Assembly (NCBI GenBank): GCA_903838565.1
Contig: CAILZB010000108.1
Span: 1-36,609 of the forward strand
Length of the DNA: 36,609 nt
Reading direction: 5' to 3'
Source of the DNA: an uncultured beta proteobacterium
GTDB taxonomy: Bacteria; Pseudomonadota; Gammaproteobacteria; Burkholderiales; Burkholderiaceae_C
The stretch's first letter is position 1; each line of letters begins with the position of its first letter. The translations under genes were made by a program, and so were the position numbers. The notes beneath the pieces were generated by a model, which made no database searches, was not told the DNA's origin, and worked only from the letters and a program-made list of their open reading frames with translations. Below are positions 14,816 to 24,405 of the stretch, piece after piece.

Positions 14816-16550
14816 GCCGCGCAACACGCGACAGGCCGTGGCGCTGCTCAAGCGCGCCGCCGCGCCCGAACACCGCCATCTCTGGCACGGCACGCTCTGG
14901 CTGCTGCTGGCCGCCGCGCTCGAGGCGCTGGGCCCGCTGCTGGGCAAGCACCTGATCGACCAGCACCTGCTGCCGCGGCATCTGGATCTGCCGCGCATGG
15001 CGCTGCTGCTGGGCGGCATGCTGGCGGTGGGCGTGAGCGCCAGCATCTTGCGTTACTACCAGCTCACGCGCTTTGCCGGTGTGGCCATGCGCTCGGTGCG
15101 GCGTCTGCGCGAGCAGGTCTACGGCCATGTGCTGCGCCTGCCCATGGCCTTCTTCGACAAGGCCATCACCGGCCAGCTGGTGAGCCGCGTGACCAACGAC
15201 ACCGAGCAGGTGAAGAACCTGTACGTGCAGGTGCTGTTCGTCATGCTCGACAGCTCCATCGTGGTGCTCGGGGCGATGGCGGCCATGGCCTGGCTCGATT
15301 GGCGCCTGATGCTGATCGTGCTGCTGCTGGTTCCGGCCGCGGGCGTGATCGTCTGGTTCTACCAGCGCGCCAGCGCACCGGCCGTGGCCCGTGCCCGTGA
15401 AAAGCGCAGCGACATCAACGCCCAGATGGCCGAGTCGATTTCCGGCATGGCCGTGCTGCAGGCGAGCAATGCCGAAGCGCGCTTTCGCGCGCGCTTTGAC
15501 GCCACCAACGAGCAGCACTACCAGGCGCGCGTGGCCGAGCTGCGCGCCAATGCCTGGCTGCTGCGCCCGATGCTGGACCTGATCAACGTGCTGCTGCTGG
15601 TGCTGGTGATCTACGGCTTCGGCCAGCGCCAGCTCGCGGGCATCGAGGTCGGCATCCTGTACGCCTTTGTCAGCTACATCGGCCGCGTGGTCGATCCGCT
15701 GATCCAGATCACGCTGCAGTTCAGCCAGCTGCAGCAGGCGGTGGTGGCGGCTTCACGCGTGAACACGCTGCTGCAGGAGCCGCTTCCCCAGGCCGTGGGG
15801 GGCGTACAGCGCATCTCGCAGGGTCAGGTCAGCCTGCGCAACGTGAGCTTTGGCTACGACCCGCAGCACCCGGTGCTGCGCGACCTGACGCTGGACATTC
15901 CTGCGGGTGCGTTTTACGGCGTGGTGGGGCACACCGGCAGCGGCAAGTCCACGCTGCTGAGCCTGCTGCTGCGCTTCTACACGGCGCAGTCCGGGCGCAT
16001 CGCCATCGACGGCACGCCGCTGGCGGCGTTCAGCGACGAGGACTTCCGCGCCGACGTGGGACTGGTGCCGCAGGACCCGTTCCTGCTGGCGGCGAGCGTG
16101 CGCGAGAACATCGCCATGGGTCGGCCATTGAGCGACGCGCAGATCGAAACCGCCGCGCGCGCAGCGCACTGCCACGACTTCGTGCTGCAGCTGGAGCAGG
16201 GCTACGACACGCCGCTGGGCGAGGGCGGGGCGCGGCTTTCGGTCGGGCAAAAGCAGCTCATCGCGATTGCGCGCGCGCTGGCTGCGCAGCCCCGCATCCT
16301 GTTCCTGGACGAAGCTACCGCTCACATCGACTCCGAGACCGAGCAGATCGTGCAGCTTGCGCTGAACGAGTTGCGCACACGGGTGACGCTGATCGCGATC
16401 GCGCATCGCTTGTCCACCATCCGTGACGCGGACCGCATCATCGTGCTGAATCACGGTCGCATCCAGGAGCAGGGAACGCACGCCGAACTGATGGCGATGG
16501 AAGGCGGGGTTTACCAGCGGCTGTACGCGATGCAGCAGCTGGGGGAATGA
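14802..16550 (+). CDS. mdlB: ABC exporter half-transporter, MdlB-like
   Basis: 582 residues: a six-helix membrane domain then an ATPase. Walker A is GHTGSGKS at 376-383, Walker B ends in the normal Asp503-Glu504 (ILFLDEATAHID), but the signature is LSVGQ (479-483) instead of LSGGQ, as in E. coli MdlB. The start is TTG at 14802 with GGAGG six bases upstream, inside the last codons of the MdlA-like gene, so translation is coupled. In the dimer its altered signature faces the MdlA-like Walker site that lacks Glu, so both defects fall in one composite site, leaving one active site. The next gene is 103 bp downstream. Confidence 0.8.
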   Translation: MQQTEPRNTRQAVALLKRAAAPEHRHLWHGTLWLLLAAALEALGPLLGKHLIDQHLLPRHLDLPRMALLLGGMLAVGVSASILRYYQLTRFAGVAMRSVRRLREQVYGHVLRLPMAFFDKAITGQLVSRVTNDTEQVKNLYVQVLFVMLDSSIVVLGAMAAMAWLDWRLMLIVLLLVPAAGVIVWFYQRASAPAVARAREKRSDINAQMAESISGMAVLQASNAEARFRARFDATNEQHYQARVAELRANAWLLRPMLDLINVLLLVLVIYGFGQRQLAGIEVGILYAFVSYIGRVVDPLIQITLQFSQLQQAVVAASRVNTLLQEPLPQAVGGVQRISQGQVSLRNVSFGYDPQHPVLRDLTLDIPAGAFYGVVGHTGSGKSTLLSLLLRFYTAQSGRIAIDGTPLAAFSDEDFRADVGLVPQDPFLLAASVRENIAMGRPLSDAQIETAARAAHCHDFVLQLEQGYDTPLGEGGARLSVGQKQLIAIARALAAQPRILFLDEATAHIDSETEQIVQLALNELRTRVTLIAIAHRLSTIRDADRIIVLNHGRIQEQGTHAELMAMEGGVYQRLYAMQQLGE

Positions 16551-16653
16551 TGCCGCCGCGCCAGCGGTAAAGATGTGTATCCGTTGACCCGCGGCGTCGT
16601 CCCAAGCTCACTCAGCGGCGTTGCATAAGGGTTCGTACCATCGAAAGGACACC

Positions 16654-17085
16654 ATGAACAAGTTGATTGCCTTGCTTTTCGCCGCAGCAGCGGTCACGTC
16701 GGCCAGCGCGGGCACCAGCGTCGGTGTTTCCATCGACATCAACCAGCCCGGCGTCTACGGCCGCATCAACATCGGCAATGTGGCTCCGCCCATGGTGGTC
16801 TATCCGCAGCCGGTGATCATCATGCAGACGCCCATGGCCGTGCACCAGCAGCCGATTTACCTGTATGTGCCGCCGGGACACCAGAAGAACTGGGCCAAGC
16901 ATTGCGCGCGCTACAACGCCTGCGGTCAGCCGGTCTATTTTGTGCAGGAACGATGGGTGCAGGAACGCTATCAGCAGCACCAACGCGATGCGGAACGTGA
17001 CCGCCATGAGCACGGTCGCGGCGACCGTGGCGATCGTGGCGACCATGGCCGCGGCAACCAGAGAGAGGGTGAAGGCCGGCATTGA
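16654..17085 (+). CDS. Small exported protein, unknown function
   Basis: 143 residues with a clear Sec signal peptide (MNKLIALLFAAAAVTSASA). The mature part begins with a beta-rich region (GVSIDINQPGVYGRINIGN), has a Pro/Tyr/Gln-rich middle, then the segment WAKHCARYNACGQPVYFVQERWV, here given in shorter form: WAKHCARYNAC and QPVYFVQERWV. The two Cys six residues apart may form a disulfide. The C-terminal 40 residues are low-complexity His/Arg/Asp/Gly with several RGD units. Proteins with this layout are widespread in Betaproteobacteria but have no known function. The ATG at 16654 has AAAGGA upstream. A periplasmic or surface location is inferred. Confidence 0.7.
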   Translation: MNKLIALLFAAAAVTSASAGTSVGVSIDINQPGVYGRINIGNVAPPMVVYPQPVIIMQTPMAVHQQPIYLYVPPGHQKNWAKHCARYNACGQPVYFVQERWVQERYQQHQRDAERDRHEHGRGDRGDRGDHGRGNQREGEGRH

Positions 17086-17223
17086 TGGCGCACAGCCGGC
17101 TTTCAGGCTTTGACTCCCTGGTCGCCGAGCGTTGCCAGGAACAAGGGCAGGGGATTTTCAGGCATGCGGGCGCATGGGCAGGAGGGTATATTCTGTCCAG
17201 AGTCCCAACCGAACGGAAATCCC

Positions 17224-18840
17224 ATGACGCCCTCCCATTTCCCTCTGTCCCGCCGCGCCCTCAACGTCGCACTGGGCGCAGCGTTCTGTCTAGCCGGCGG
17301 CCTGGCGCCTGCCCTGGCCGCCACCCCCAAGGACACGCTGGTCGAGGCCTTTGCCTTTGACGACATCATCACCATGGACCCGGCGGAGTCGTTCGAGATT
17401 TCCGCGGGCGAGATCATGGGCAACAGCTACGACCGGCTCATCCGCTTCGACGTCAGCGACCCGTCCAAGCTGCACGGCGACGTGGCCAAGTCATGGACCG
17501 TGTCGCCCGACGGCAAGACCTACAGCTTCGAACTCAAGCCGAATCTGAAGTTCGCCTCGGGCAACGCGCTCAGCGCCGAGGACGTGGTGTATTCGCTGCA
17601 GCGCGCAGTGATTCTGGACAAGAGCCCAGCCTTCATCCTGACGCAGTTCGGCTTCAGCAAGGACAACGCCAAGGACAAGATCCGGCAGACCGGAGCACTC
17701 ACGCTCACGCTCGAGACCGACAAGGCCTACGCCCCGACCTTCGTGCTGAACTGCCTCACCGCCAACGTCGCGGCGATCGTGGACAAGAAGCTGTTGCTGA
17801 CGCAGGAGCAGGCCGGCGACATGGGCTATGGCTGGCTCAAGACCCATTACGCCGGCTCGGGACCGTTCAAGATCCGCGAATGGCGTGCCAACGAAATCGT
17901 CACGCTGGAGCGCAACGACAACTACTACGGTCCCAAGGCCAAGGTGGCGCGCGTGATCTACCGCCATGTGAAGGAAGCCGCCACGCAGCGCCTGATGCTG
18001 GAGAAGGGCGACATCGACATCGCGCGCAACCTCTCGCCGCAGGACCTGGCGGCGCTGGCGTCCAACAAGGACATCCGCACCACGACCACGCCCAAGGGGA
18101 CGGTGTACTACGTCAGCCTGAACATGAAGAACCCGAACCTGGCCAAGCCCGAAGTGCGCGAAGCCATGAAGTGGCTGGTGGACTACGCCGCCATCGGCGA
18201 CACGCTGATGAAGAACGTGGGCGTGGTGCACCAGAACTTCCTGCCCATCGGATTGCTCGGCGGCAGCAAGGTCAATCCGTACAAGCTGGACGTGGCCAAG
18301 GCCAAGGTGCTGCTGGCCAAGGCCGGTCTGCCCAACGGCTTCAAGGTGACGATGGACGTGCGCACGGTGCAGCCGGTGCAGGGCATTGCCGAAGCGATTC
18401 AGCAAAGCGCCAAGCTCGCGGGCATCGAGATCGAGATCCTGCCGGGCGACGGCAAGCAGACCCTGACCAAGTACCGGGCCCGCACCCACGACATGTACAT
18501 CGGCCCCTGGGGCGCCGACTACTGGGACCCGCACACCAACGCCGACACCTTCGCGCGCAACCCGGACAACAAGGACGACGCCAAGTCCAAACCCCTGGCC
18601 TGGCGCAACGCCTGGGACATCCCCGAGCTGACGAAGAAGGCCGACGCTGCGGTGCTGGAGCGCGATCCGGCGAAACGCAAGGCCATGTACGAAGAGATGC
18701 AGACCGAGTTTCGCAAGACCAGCCCGTTCGTGATCATGTTCCAGCAGTCCGAAGTGGCGGCGTTCCGCTCCAACGTGGAAGGCCTCAAACTGGGCCCCAC
18801 CTTCGACACCAACTACGTGTTTGGTGTCTCCAAACGCTGA
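17224..18840 (+). CDS. Peptide ABC importer, substrate-binding protein (system 1)
   Basis: 538 residues, family 5 solute-binding protein (DppA/OppA/NikA type) that captures peptides or similar ligands in the periplasm. The N-terminus has SRRALN before a hydrophobic stretch ending in APALAA, a signal peptide with a twin-Arg look that could be Tat or Sec. Family marks include TMDPAESFE near the mature start, YSFELKPNLKFASG, ALSAEDVVYSL, and SGPFKIREW. The ATG at 17224 is chosen because it gives the signal peptide; the frame is open to 17110. It is the first gene of a five-gene importer operon. A palindromic repeat (18846-18927) follows, which may let this gene be expressed more than the membrane genes. 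Confidence 0.9.
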   Translation: MTPSHFPLSRRALNVALGAAFCLAGGLAPALAATPKDTLVEAFAFDDIITMDPAESFEISAGEIMGNSYDRLIRFDVSDPSKLHGDVAKSWTVSPDGKTYSFELKPNLKFASGNALSAEDVVYSLQRAVILDKSPAFILTQFGFSKDNAKDKIRQTGALTLTLETDKAYAPTFVLNCLTANVAAIVDKKLLLTQEQAGDMGYGWLKTHYAGSGPFKIREWRANEIVTLERNDNYYGPKAKVARVIYRHVKEAATQRLMLEKGDIDIARNLSPQDLAALASNKDIRTTTTPKGTVYYVSLNMKNPNLAKPEVREAMKWLVDYAAIGDTLMKNVGVVHQNFLPIGLLGGSKVNPYKLDVAKAKVLLAKAGLPNGFKVTMDVRTVQPVQGIAEAIQQSAKLAGIEIEILPGDGKQTLTKYRARTHDMYIGPWGADYWDPHTNADTFARNPDNKDDAKSKPLAWRNAWDIPELTKKADAAVLERDPAKRKAMYEEMQTEFRKTSPFVIMFQQSEVAAFRSNVEGLKLGPTFDTNYVFGVSKR

Positions 18841-18845
18841 CGACG

Positions 18846-18927
18846 TATGGCCCCCACGTTCGCCACTTCGTGTGCTTCACTGCCCCCCATGGGGGCTAGG
18901 TCGGCTTGGGGCGGCCCTGCGCCGACC
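18846..18927 (+). repeat. Comamonadaceae-type palindromic repeat, copy 1
   Basis: About 80 bp that match, without gaps and about 75% by eye, the reverse complement of 24314-24405. The core is a hairpin GCCCCC-CATG-GGGGGC at about 18879-18895, flanked by TTCGTGTGCTTC on the left and GCTTGGGGCGGCCC on the right. Sequences of this kind are common between genes in Comamonadaceae (general knowledge). Here it lies between the SBP and first permease genes of system 1 and contributes the first codons of an over-long permease frame. Confidence 0.7.
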
Positions 18928-18977
18928 TGATGGGGTATCTGGAACTGGACGTCGGGCAGCGGCGCAGCGGTGCGCGC

Positions 18978-19997
18978 ATGCTGTCGGCGCTGAAAGTATT
19001 TGGCCGCTTTGTGTCCGCCCTGGCGCTCACCTACCTGGGCCTGCTGGCGGTGACCTTCTTCATCGGGCGCGTGATCCCGGTGGACCCGGTGCTGGCGATC
19101 GTGGGCGACCACGCCACGGAACAGGTGATGGCGCGTGTGCGTGAAGAGCTGGGCCTGAACAAGCCACTGTGGGAGCAGTTTTTCATCTACATCAGCAAAG
19201 TCCTGCACGGCGACTTCGGCACTTCGGTGCTGACCTCGCAACCGGTGCTGCAGGACATCGCGCGCACCTTTCCCGCCACGCTGGAACTGGCCACGCTGGG
19301 CATCCTGATCGGCGCCGGCGTCGGCGTTCCGCTGGGCGTATGGGCTGCGGTGCGGCGCGGCGCTCTGGTCGATCAGGTGGTGCGGGTCATGGGCCTGATC
19401 GGCTATTCGGTGCCGATCTTCTGGCTGGGCCTGATGGCGCTGCTGCTGTTCTATGCGCGCCTGGGCTGGGTCGGTGGGCCGGGCCGGCTGGACGTGGCCT
19501 TTCAATACTCTGTCGAGCCCGTCACCGGCATCCTGCTGCTCGACGCCGCTATGGCCGGCGAGTGGGAGGCCTTCGGCAACGCGCTCACGCACCTGATCTT
19601 GCCGGCTTCGCTGCTGGGCTATTTTTCACTCGCCTACATCAGCCGCATGACGCGCTCCTTCATGCTGAATGAACTGAGCCAGGAGTACGTGGTGGCGGCG
19701 CGCGCCAAGGGACTGTCCGAGACGCGCATCATCTGGCGCCACGCGCTGCGCAACGCCATGGTGCCGCTGGTGACCGTGATCGCGCTCTCCTACGCGGGTC
19801 TGCTCGAAGGCTCGGTCCTGACCGAGACTGTTTTCGCCTGGCCGGGGCTGGGCCTGTACCTCACGAACTCGCTGCAGAACGCCGACATGAACGCGGTTCT
19901 GGGCAGCACCATTGTGGTCGGTTCGGTCTTCATCGGCCTGAACCTGCTGTCGGACTTGCTGTACCAGTGGCTCGATCCGAGGACGCGCACGCGATGA
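18978..19997 (+). CDS. Peptide ABC importer permease, DppB-like (system 1)
   Basis: 339 residues from ATG 18978. Six or so transmembrane helices and the typical binding-protein-dependent permease loop EYVVAARAKGLSETRIIWRHALRNAMVPL, shown here by its ends EYVVAARAKGLSE and HALRNAMVPL, that couples to the ATPase. The N-terminal GRFVSALALTYLGLLAVTFFIGRVIPVDP is typical of DppB. The frame is open to 18906, but the earlier codons come from the palindromic repeat, so a start at 18978 or 18930 is more likely; no good ribosome-binding site marks either. The stop overlaps the next ATG by four bases (ATGA), implying coupling. Confidence 0.85.
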   Translation: MLSALKVFGRFVSALALTYLGLLAVTFFIGRVIPVDPVLAIVGDHATEQVMARVREELGLNKPLWEQFFIYISKVLHGDFGTSVLTSQPVLQDIARTFPATLELATLGILIGAGVGVPLGVWAAVRRGALVDQVVRVMGLIGYSVPIFWLGLMALLLFYARLGWVGGPGRLDVAFQYSVEPVTGILLLDAAMAGEWEAFGNALTHLILPASLLGYFSLAYISRMTRSFMLNELSQEYVVAARAKGLSETRIIWRHALRNAMVPLVTVIALSYAGLLEGSVLTETVFAWPGLGLYLTNSLQNADMNAVLGSTIVVGSVFIGLNLLSDLLYQWLDPRTRTR

Positions 19998-20920
19998 AGC
20001 CAATCACCGTTGCGCCAAGCGAAAGCCGGCACCAGTGGCTGATGTCCGAGCGGCCGCAATCGCGCCGTCAGGCGTCCCTGGGTCGCGCCTACAGCGCCTG
20101 GCGCGGCTTTGCGCGCAACCGGCTGGCGCTGCTGGGCCTGGCGATCGTGATCGCGCTGGTGCTGATCGCCCTCTTCGCCGACGCGCTCGCGCCCTATTCG
20201 GCCTATATCGGCGACCTGCGCACCACGCGACTATTGCCTCCGTCGTCGTCCCACTGGTTCGGCACCGACGACCAGGGCCGCGACATCCTGTCGCGCGTGC
20301 TGGTGGGTTCGCGCATCACGCTCACGGTCGTGATGCTGGTGGCGGTTCTGGCCGCGCCCATCGGCTTGCTGGTGGGCACCGTGGCGGGCTACGCCGGCGG
20401 CTGGGTGGACGCGGTGCTGATGCGCGTCACCGACATCTTCCTGGCGTTTCCGAGGCTGATCCTTGCGCTGGCCTTCGTCGCCGCCTTGGGCCCGGGGATC
20501 GCGAACGCGGCGCTGGCGATCGCCATCACTTCGTGGCCGCCGTATGCGCGCATCGCCCGGGCTGAAACGCTCACGCTCAAGCACAGCGACTTCATCGCCG
20601 CCGTGCGATTGCTCGGTGCCTCGCCCTGGCGCATCGTGCTGCGCCACATCATGCCGCTGTGTCTGTCCTCGGTGATTGTGCGCGTCACGCTCGACATGGC
20701 CGGCATCATCCTTACCGCCGCGGGTCTGGGCTTTCTCGGTCTGGGCGCGCAGCCACCCATGCCCGAGTGGGGCGCGCTCATCGCCAACGGGCGCCTTTAT
20801 GTGCTGGACCAGTGGTGGGTCGCGGCCGCTCCCGGCGCGGCCATCTTCATCGTGAGCCTGGCCTTCAACCTGCTGGGCGACGGTCTGCGCGACGCCCTCG
20901 ATCCGAAAGCGCAGGCATGA
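19994..20920 (+). CDS. Peptide ABC importer permease, DppC-like (system 1)
   Basis: 308 residues. After a basic N-terminus comes the DppC-type first helix (LALLGLAIVIALVLIALFADALAP), the periplasmic HWFGTDDQGRDILSRVLVG motif typical of DppC/OppC, five more helices, and the ATPase-coupling loop with ALTLKHSDF-like text (ETLTLKHSDFIAAVRLLGAS) near residue 195. The C-terminus, NLLGDGLRDALDPK, is the family's usual end. It overlaps the DppB-like gene by four bases and should form the membrane channel with it. Confidence 0.9.
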   Translation: MKPITVAPSESRHQWLMSERPQSRRQASLGRAYSAWRGFARNRLALLGLAIVIALVLIALFADALAPYSAYIGDLRTTRLLPPSSSHWFGTDDQGRDILSRVLVGSRITLTVVMLVAVLAAPIGLLVGTVAGYAGGWVDAVLMRVTDIFLAFPRLILALAFVAALGPGIANAALAIAITSWPPYARIARAETLTLKHSDFIAAVRLLGASPWRIVLRHIMPLCLSSVIVRVTLDMAGIILTAAGLGFLGLGAQPPMPEWGALIANGRLYVLDQWWVAAAPGAAIFIVSLAFNLLGDGLRDALDPKAQA

Positions 20921-20936
20921 GCTACCTGGCGAGGGG

Positions 20937-20953
20937 CCCCGGCGCAGCCGGGG
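20937..20953 (+). repeat. GC-rich hairpin inside importer operon
   Basis: CCCCGGC-GCA-GCCGGGG is a perfect 7-bp stem 16 bp after the DppC-like stop, in the 111-bp gap before the first ATPase gene. The gap is otherwise unexplained and also contains a GACG/CGTC arrangement just before the ribosome-binding site. It may slow transcription or protect the upstream mRNA end. Confidence 0.4.
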
Positions 20954-21031
20954 ATCGACAGCAAAGCGAATGTCTGCCGTGGGCCGACACCGCCGACAGG
21001 GGAGACGGCGCCAGGCGTCGGAGGCACACGC

Positions 21032-21880
21032 ATGAGTGATCACGCCGCTCCAGTGCTGTTGGTGCAAGACCTGCGCGTGTCGTTCCCGAACCGCGACGGC
21101 GGACGCAACGAGGTGGTGCGAGGCGTGTCGTTAAAGCTGGGGCGAGAGCGGCTGGGCATCGTCGGCGAATCGGGCTCGGGCAAGTCGCAGACCGGGCGCG
21201 CCATCCTGGGTCTGACGGCCGCCGGCGGCCAGGTGAGCGCGCAGCGCCTCGAGTTCCACGGCACCGACCTGCTGCGCTGCACGCCGCAGCAACGGCGCGA
21301 GCTGCGCGGCGGTCGCATCGCCATGGTGCTGCAGGACCCCAAGTATTCGCTCAACCCGGTGATGCGCATCGGCGAGCAGGTGGTGGAGACGCTGCGCGCG
21401 CACACCAAGGTATCCAAGCGCGAAGCCAAGGAGCGTGCGTTGGCAGCGCTGAAGTCGGTGCAAATCGACGACCCGCAGCGCGTCTTCAACTTGTATCCGC
21501 ACGAGGTCTCGGGCGGCATGGGTCAGCGCGCCATGATCGCCATGATGCTCATCGCCAACCCCGAGCTGCTGATCGCCGATGAGCCCACGTCCGCGCTGGA
21601 CGTGACGGTGCAACTCGAGGTGCTCGCGCTGCTGGATGCCCTGGTACAGCAGCGCGGCATGGGCCTGATCTTCATCTCGCACGACCTGCGCCTGGTGGCC
21701 AGCTTTTGCGACCGCGTGCTGGTGATGTACGCGGGCAAGATCGTGGAAGAAATTGCAGCCAAGGATCTGGCCAACGCCCAGCATCCCTACACCCGCGGCC
21801 TGCTCAACTGCCTGCCACAGCTGGGCCAGGACCGGCATCCGCTGCCGGTGCTGGATCGGCGCGAGGAGTGGGCGCTGTGA
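21032..21880 (+). CDS. Peptide ABC importer ATPase, DppD-like (system 1)
   Basis: 282 residues. Walker A is GESGSGKSQ near residue 46 (Gln where Ser or Thr is usual after GKS), the signature VSGGM near 155, Walker [13 protein letters not shown] near 178, and the switch His in ISHDLRL. The ATG has GGAGG nine bases upstream. It energises import through the system 1 permeases. The C-terminal extension is short: it lacks the four-Cys element (GCRF--RCP type) of typical DppD/OppD proteins, which is present in both system 2 ATPases. It overlaps the next gene by four bases (GTGA). Confidence 0.88.
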   Translation: MSDHAAPVLLVQDLRVSFPNRDGGRNEVVRGVSLKLGRERLGIVGESGSGKSQTGRAILGLTAAGGQVSAQRLEFHGTDLLRCTPQQRRELRGGRIAMVLQDPKYSLNPVMRIGEQVVETLRAHTKVSKREAKERALAALKSVQIDDPQRVFNLYPHEVSGGMGQRAMIAMMLIANPELLIADEPTSALDVTVQLEVLALLDALVQQRGMGLIFISHDLRLVASFCDRVLVMYAGKIVEEIAAKDLANAQHPYTRGLLNCLPQLGQDRHPLPVLDRREEWAL

Positions 21881-22653
21881 ATCACCCACATTGGGGACTG
21901 GAGGTGCAACACCTGCGCGTGGAATACGACGGTTTTGTTGCCGTGGCCGACACGAGTTTTATCGTGCATCCGGGCGAGAGCTTCGGCATCGTGGGCGAAT
22001 CAGGCTCGGGCAAGTCCACCGTGCTGCGAGCCATCTGCGGGTTGGCGCCGCTGGCCGCGGGTAGCGTTCAGCTGGTGGCTCCACCGGGTGCTGAGTCAGC
22101 CCTTCCCGCTCCCGGCAGCAAGTCGTTCAGACGCAGCGTGCAGATGGTGTTTCAGGACCCCTATGGCTCGCTCCATCCGCGCCAGACCGTGGACCGCATC
22201 CTGGCCGAACCGCTGGCGATCCACGACGTGGCAGACGCTCAGGCGCGCATCGAACGTGCACTGGATGAGGTGGGTCTGGGAGACGGTTTTCGCTTTCGCT
22301 ATCCGCACCAGCTCTCAGGTGGGCAGCGCCAGCGCGTGGCGCTGGCGCGGGCGCTGATTCTGGAGCCGCAGATCCTGCTGCTGGACGAACCCACGTCGGC
22401 GCTGGACGCATCGGTGCAGGCAGAAATTTTGAACCTGTTGGAAGAACTGCGTGCGCGCCGCGGTCTGACCTTCATCCTGGTGAGCCACGACTTGGCGGTG
22501 GTCACGCACCTGTGCGATCGTCTGCTGGTGATGCAGCGCGGCCAGACGGTGGAGATGCTCGCGGCCGCCGATCTGGCGCGGCACAAGGTGACGCAGGACT
22601 ACACGCGTCGACTGATGTTCGCCTCGGGCGGGTTCAGTCGCGGGACCGCGTAA
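21877..22653 (+). CDS. Peptide ABC importer ATPase, DppF-like (system 1)
   Basis: 258 residues from a GTG start at 21877 that overlaps the previous stop by four bases, with GAGGAG upstream. Walker A GESGSGKST, signature LSGGQRQRVALARAL and Walker B ILLLDEPTSALD are all canonical, and VSHDLAVV carries the switch His. Like its partner, it ends shortly after the core fold and lacks the C-terminal Cys element. The frame is open further upstream inside the DppD-like gene, but that part is a shadow. Its stop is 27 bp from the stop of the convergent gamma-glutamyltransferase gene, with no clear terminator in between. Confidence 0.87.
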   Translation: MNHPHWGLEVQHLRVEYDGFVAVADTSFIVHPGESFGIVGESGSGKSTVLRAICGLAPLAAGSVQLVAPPGAESALPAPGSKSFRRSVQMVFQDPYGSLHPRQTVDRILAEPLAIHDVADAQARIERALDEVGLGDGFRFRYPHQLSGGQRQRVALARALILEPQILLLDEPTSALDASVQAEILNLLEELRARRGLTFILVSHDLAVVTHLCDRLLVMQRGQTVEMLAAADLARHKVTQDYTRRLMFASGGFSRGTA

Positions 22654-22680
22654 TCACCCGGAACAGGCCAACATTCGACG

Positions 22681-24294
<1,614 letters not shown>

Positions 24295-24313
24295 GACTTT
24301 CTCAGTGATAAAT

Positions 24314-24405
24314 GGAAGCCGTGCGCCGCGCCGGGCCGCCCCAAGCAAGCACAGCCCCCTCGGGGGGCAGCGTAGTACACGGAGTGACAAGCATGGGGGC
24401 ACATT
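24314..24405 (-). repeat. Comamonadaceae-type palindromic repeat, copy 2
   Basis: Inverted copy of 18846-18927, with the hairpin AGCCCCC-TC-GGGGGGC at about 24354-24370 and the conserved GGGCCGCCCCAAGC block at its left. It fills the gap between the DppC-like gene and the gamma-glutamyltransferase gene of system 2 and overlaps the DppC stop region by a base or so. In the - strand direction it would form a strong mRNA hairpin just before the last gene of the operon. Confidence 0.7.

Noticed and set aside
12947..15046. Long - strand open frame of 699 codons
   Set aside because: Antisense to the MdlA-like ABC gene, with no recognisable motif; high-GC codon bias produces such shadows.
16990..17080. 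RGD units in the tail of the exported protein as cell-adhesion motifs
   Set aside because: They occur in a low-complexity Arg/Gly/Asp/His stretch and are explained by composition.
17493..18899. Long + strand open frame of 468 codons
   Set aside because: Frame-shifted shadow of the substrate-binding protein gene; Arg/Gln/Gly-rich with no family resemblance.
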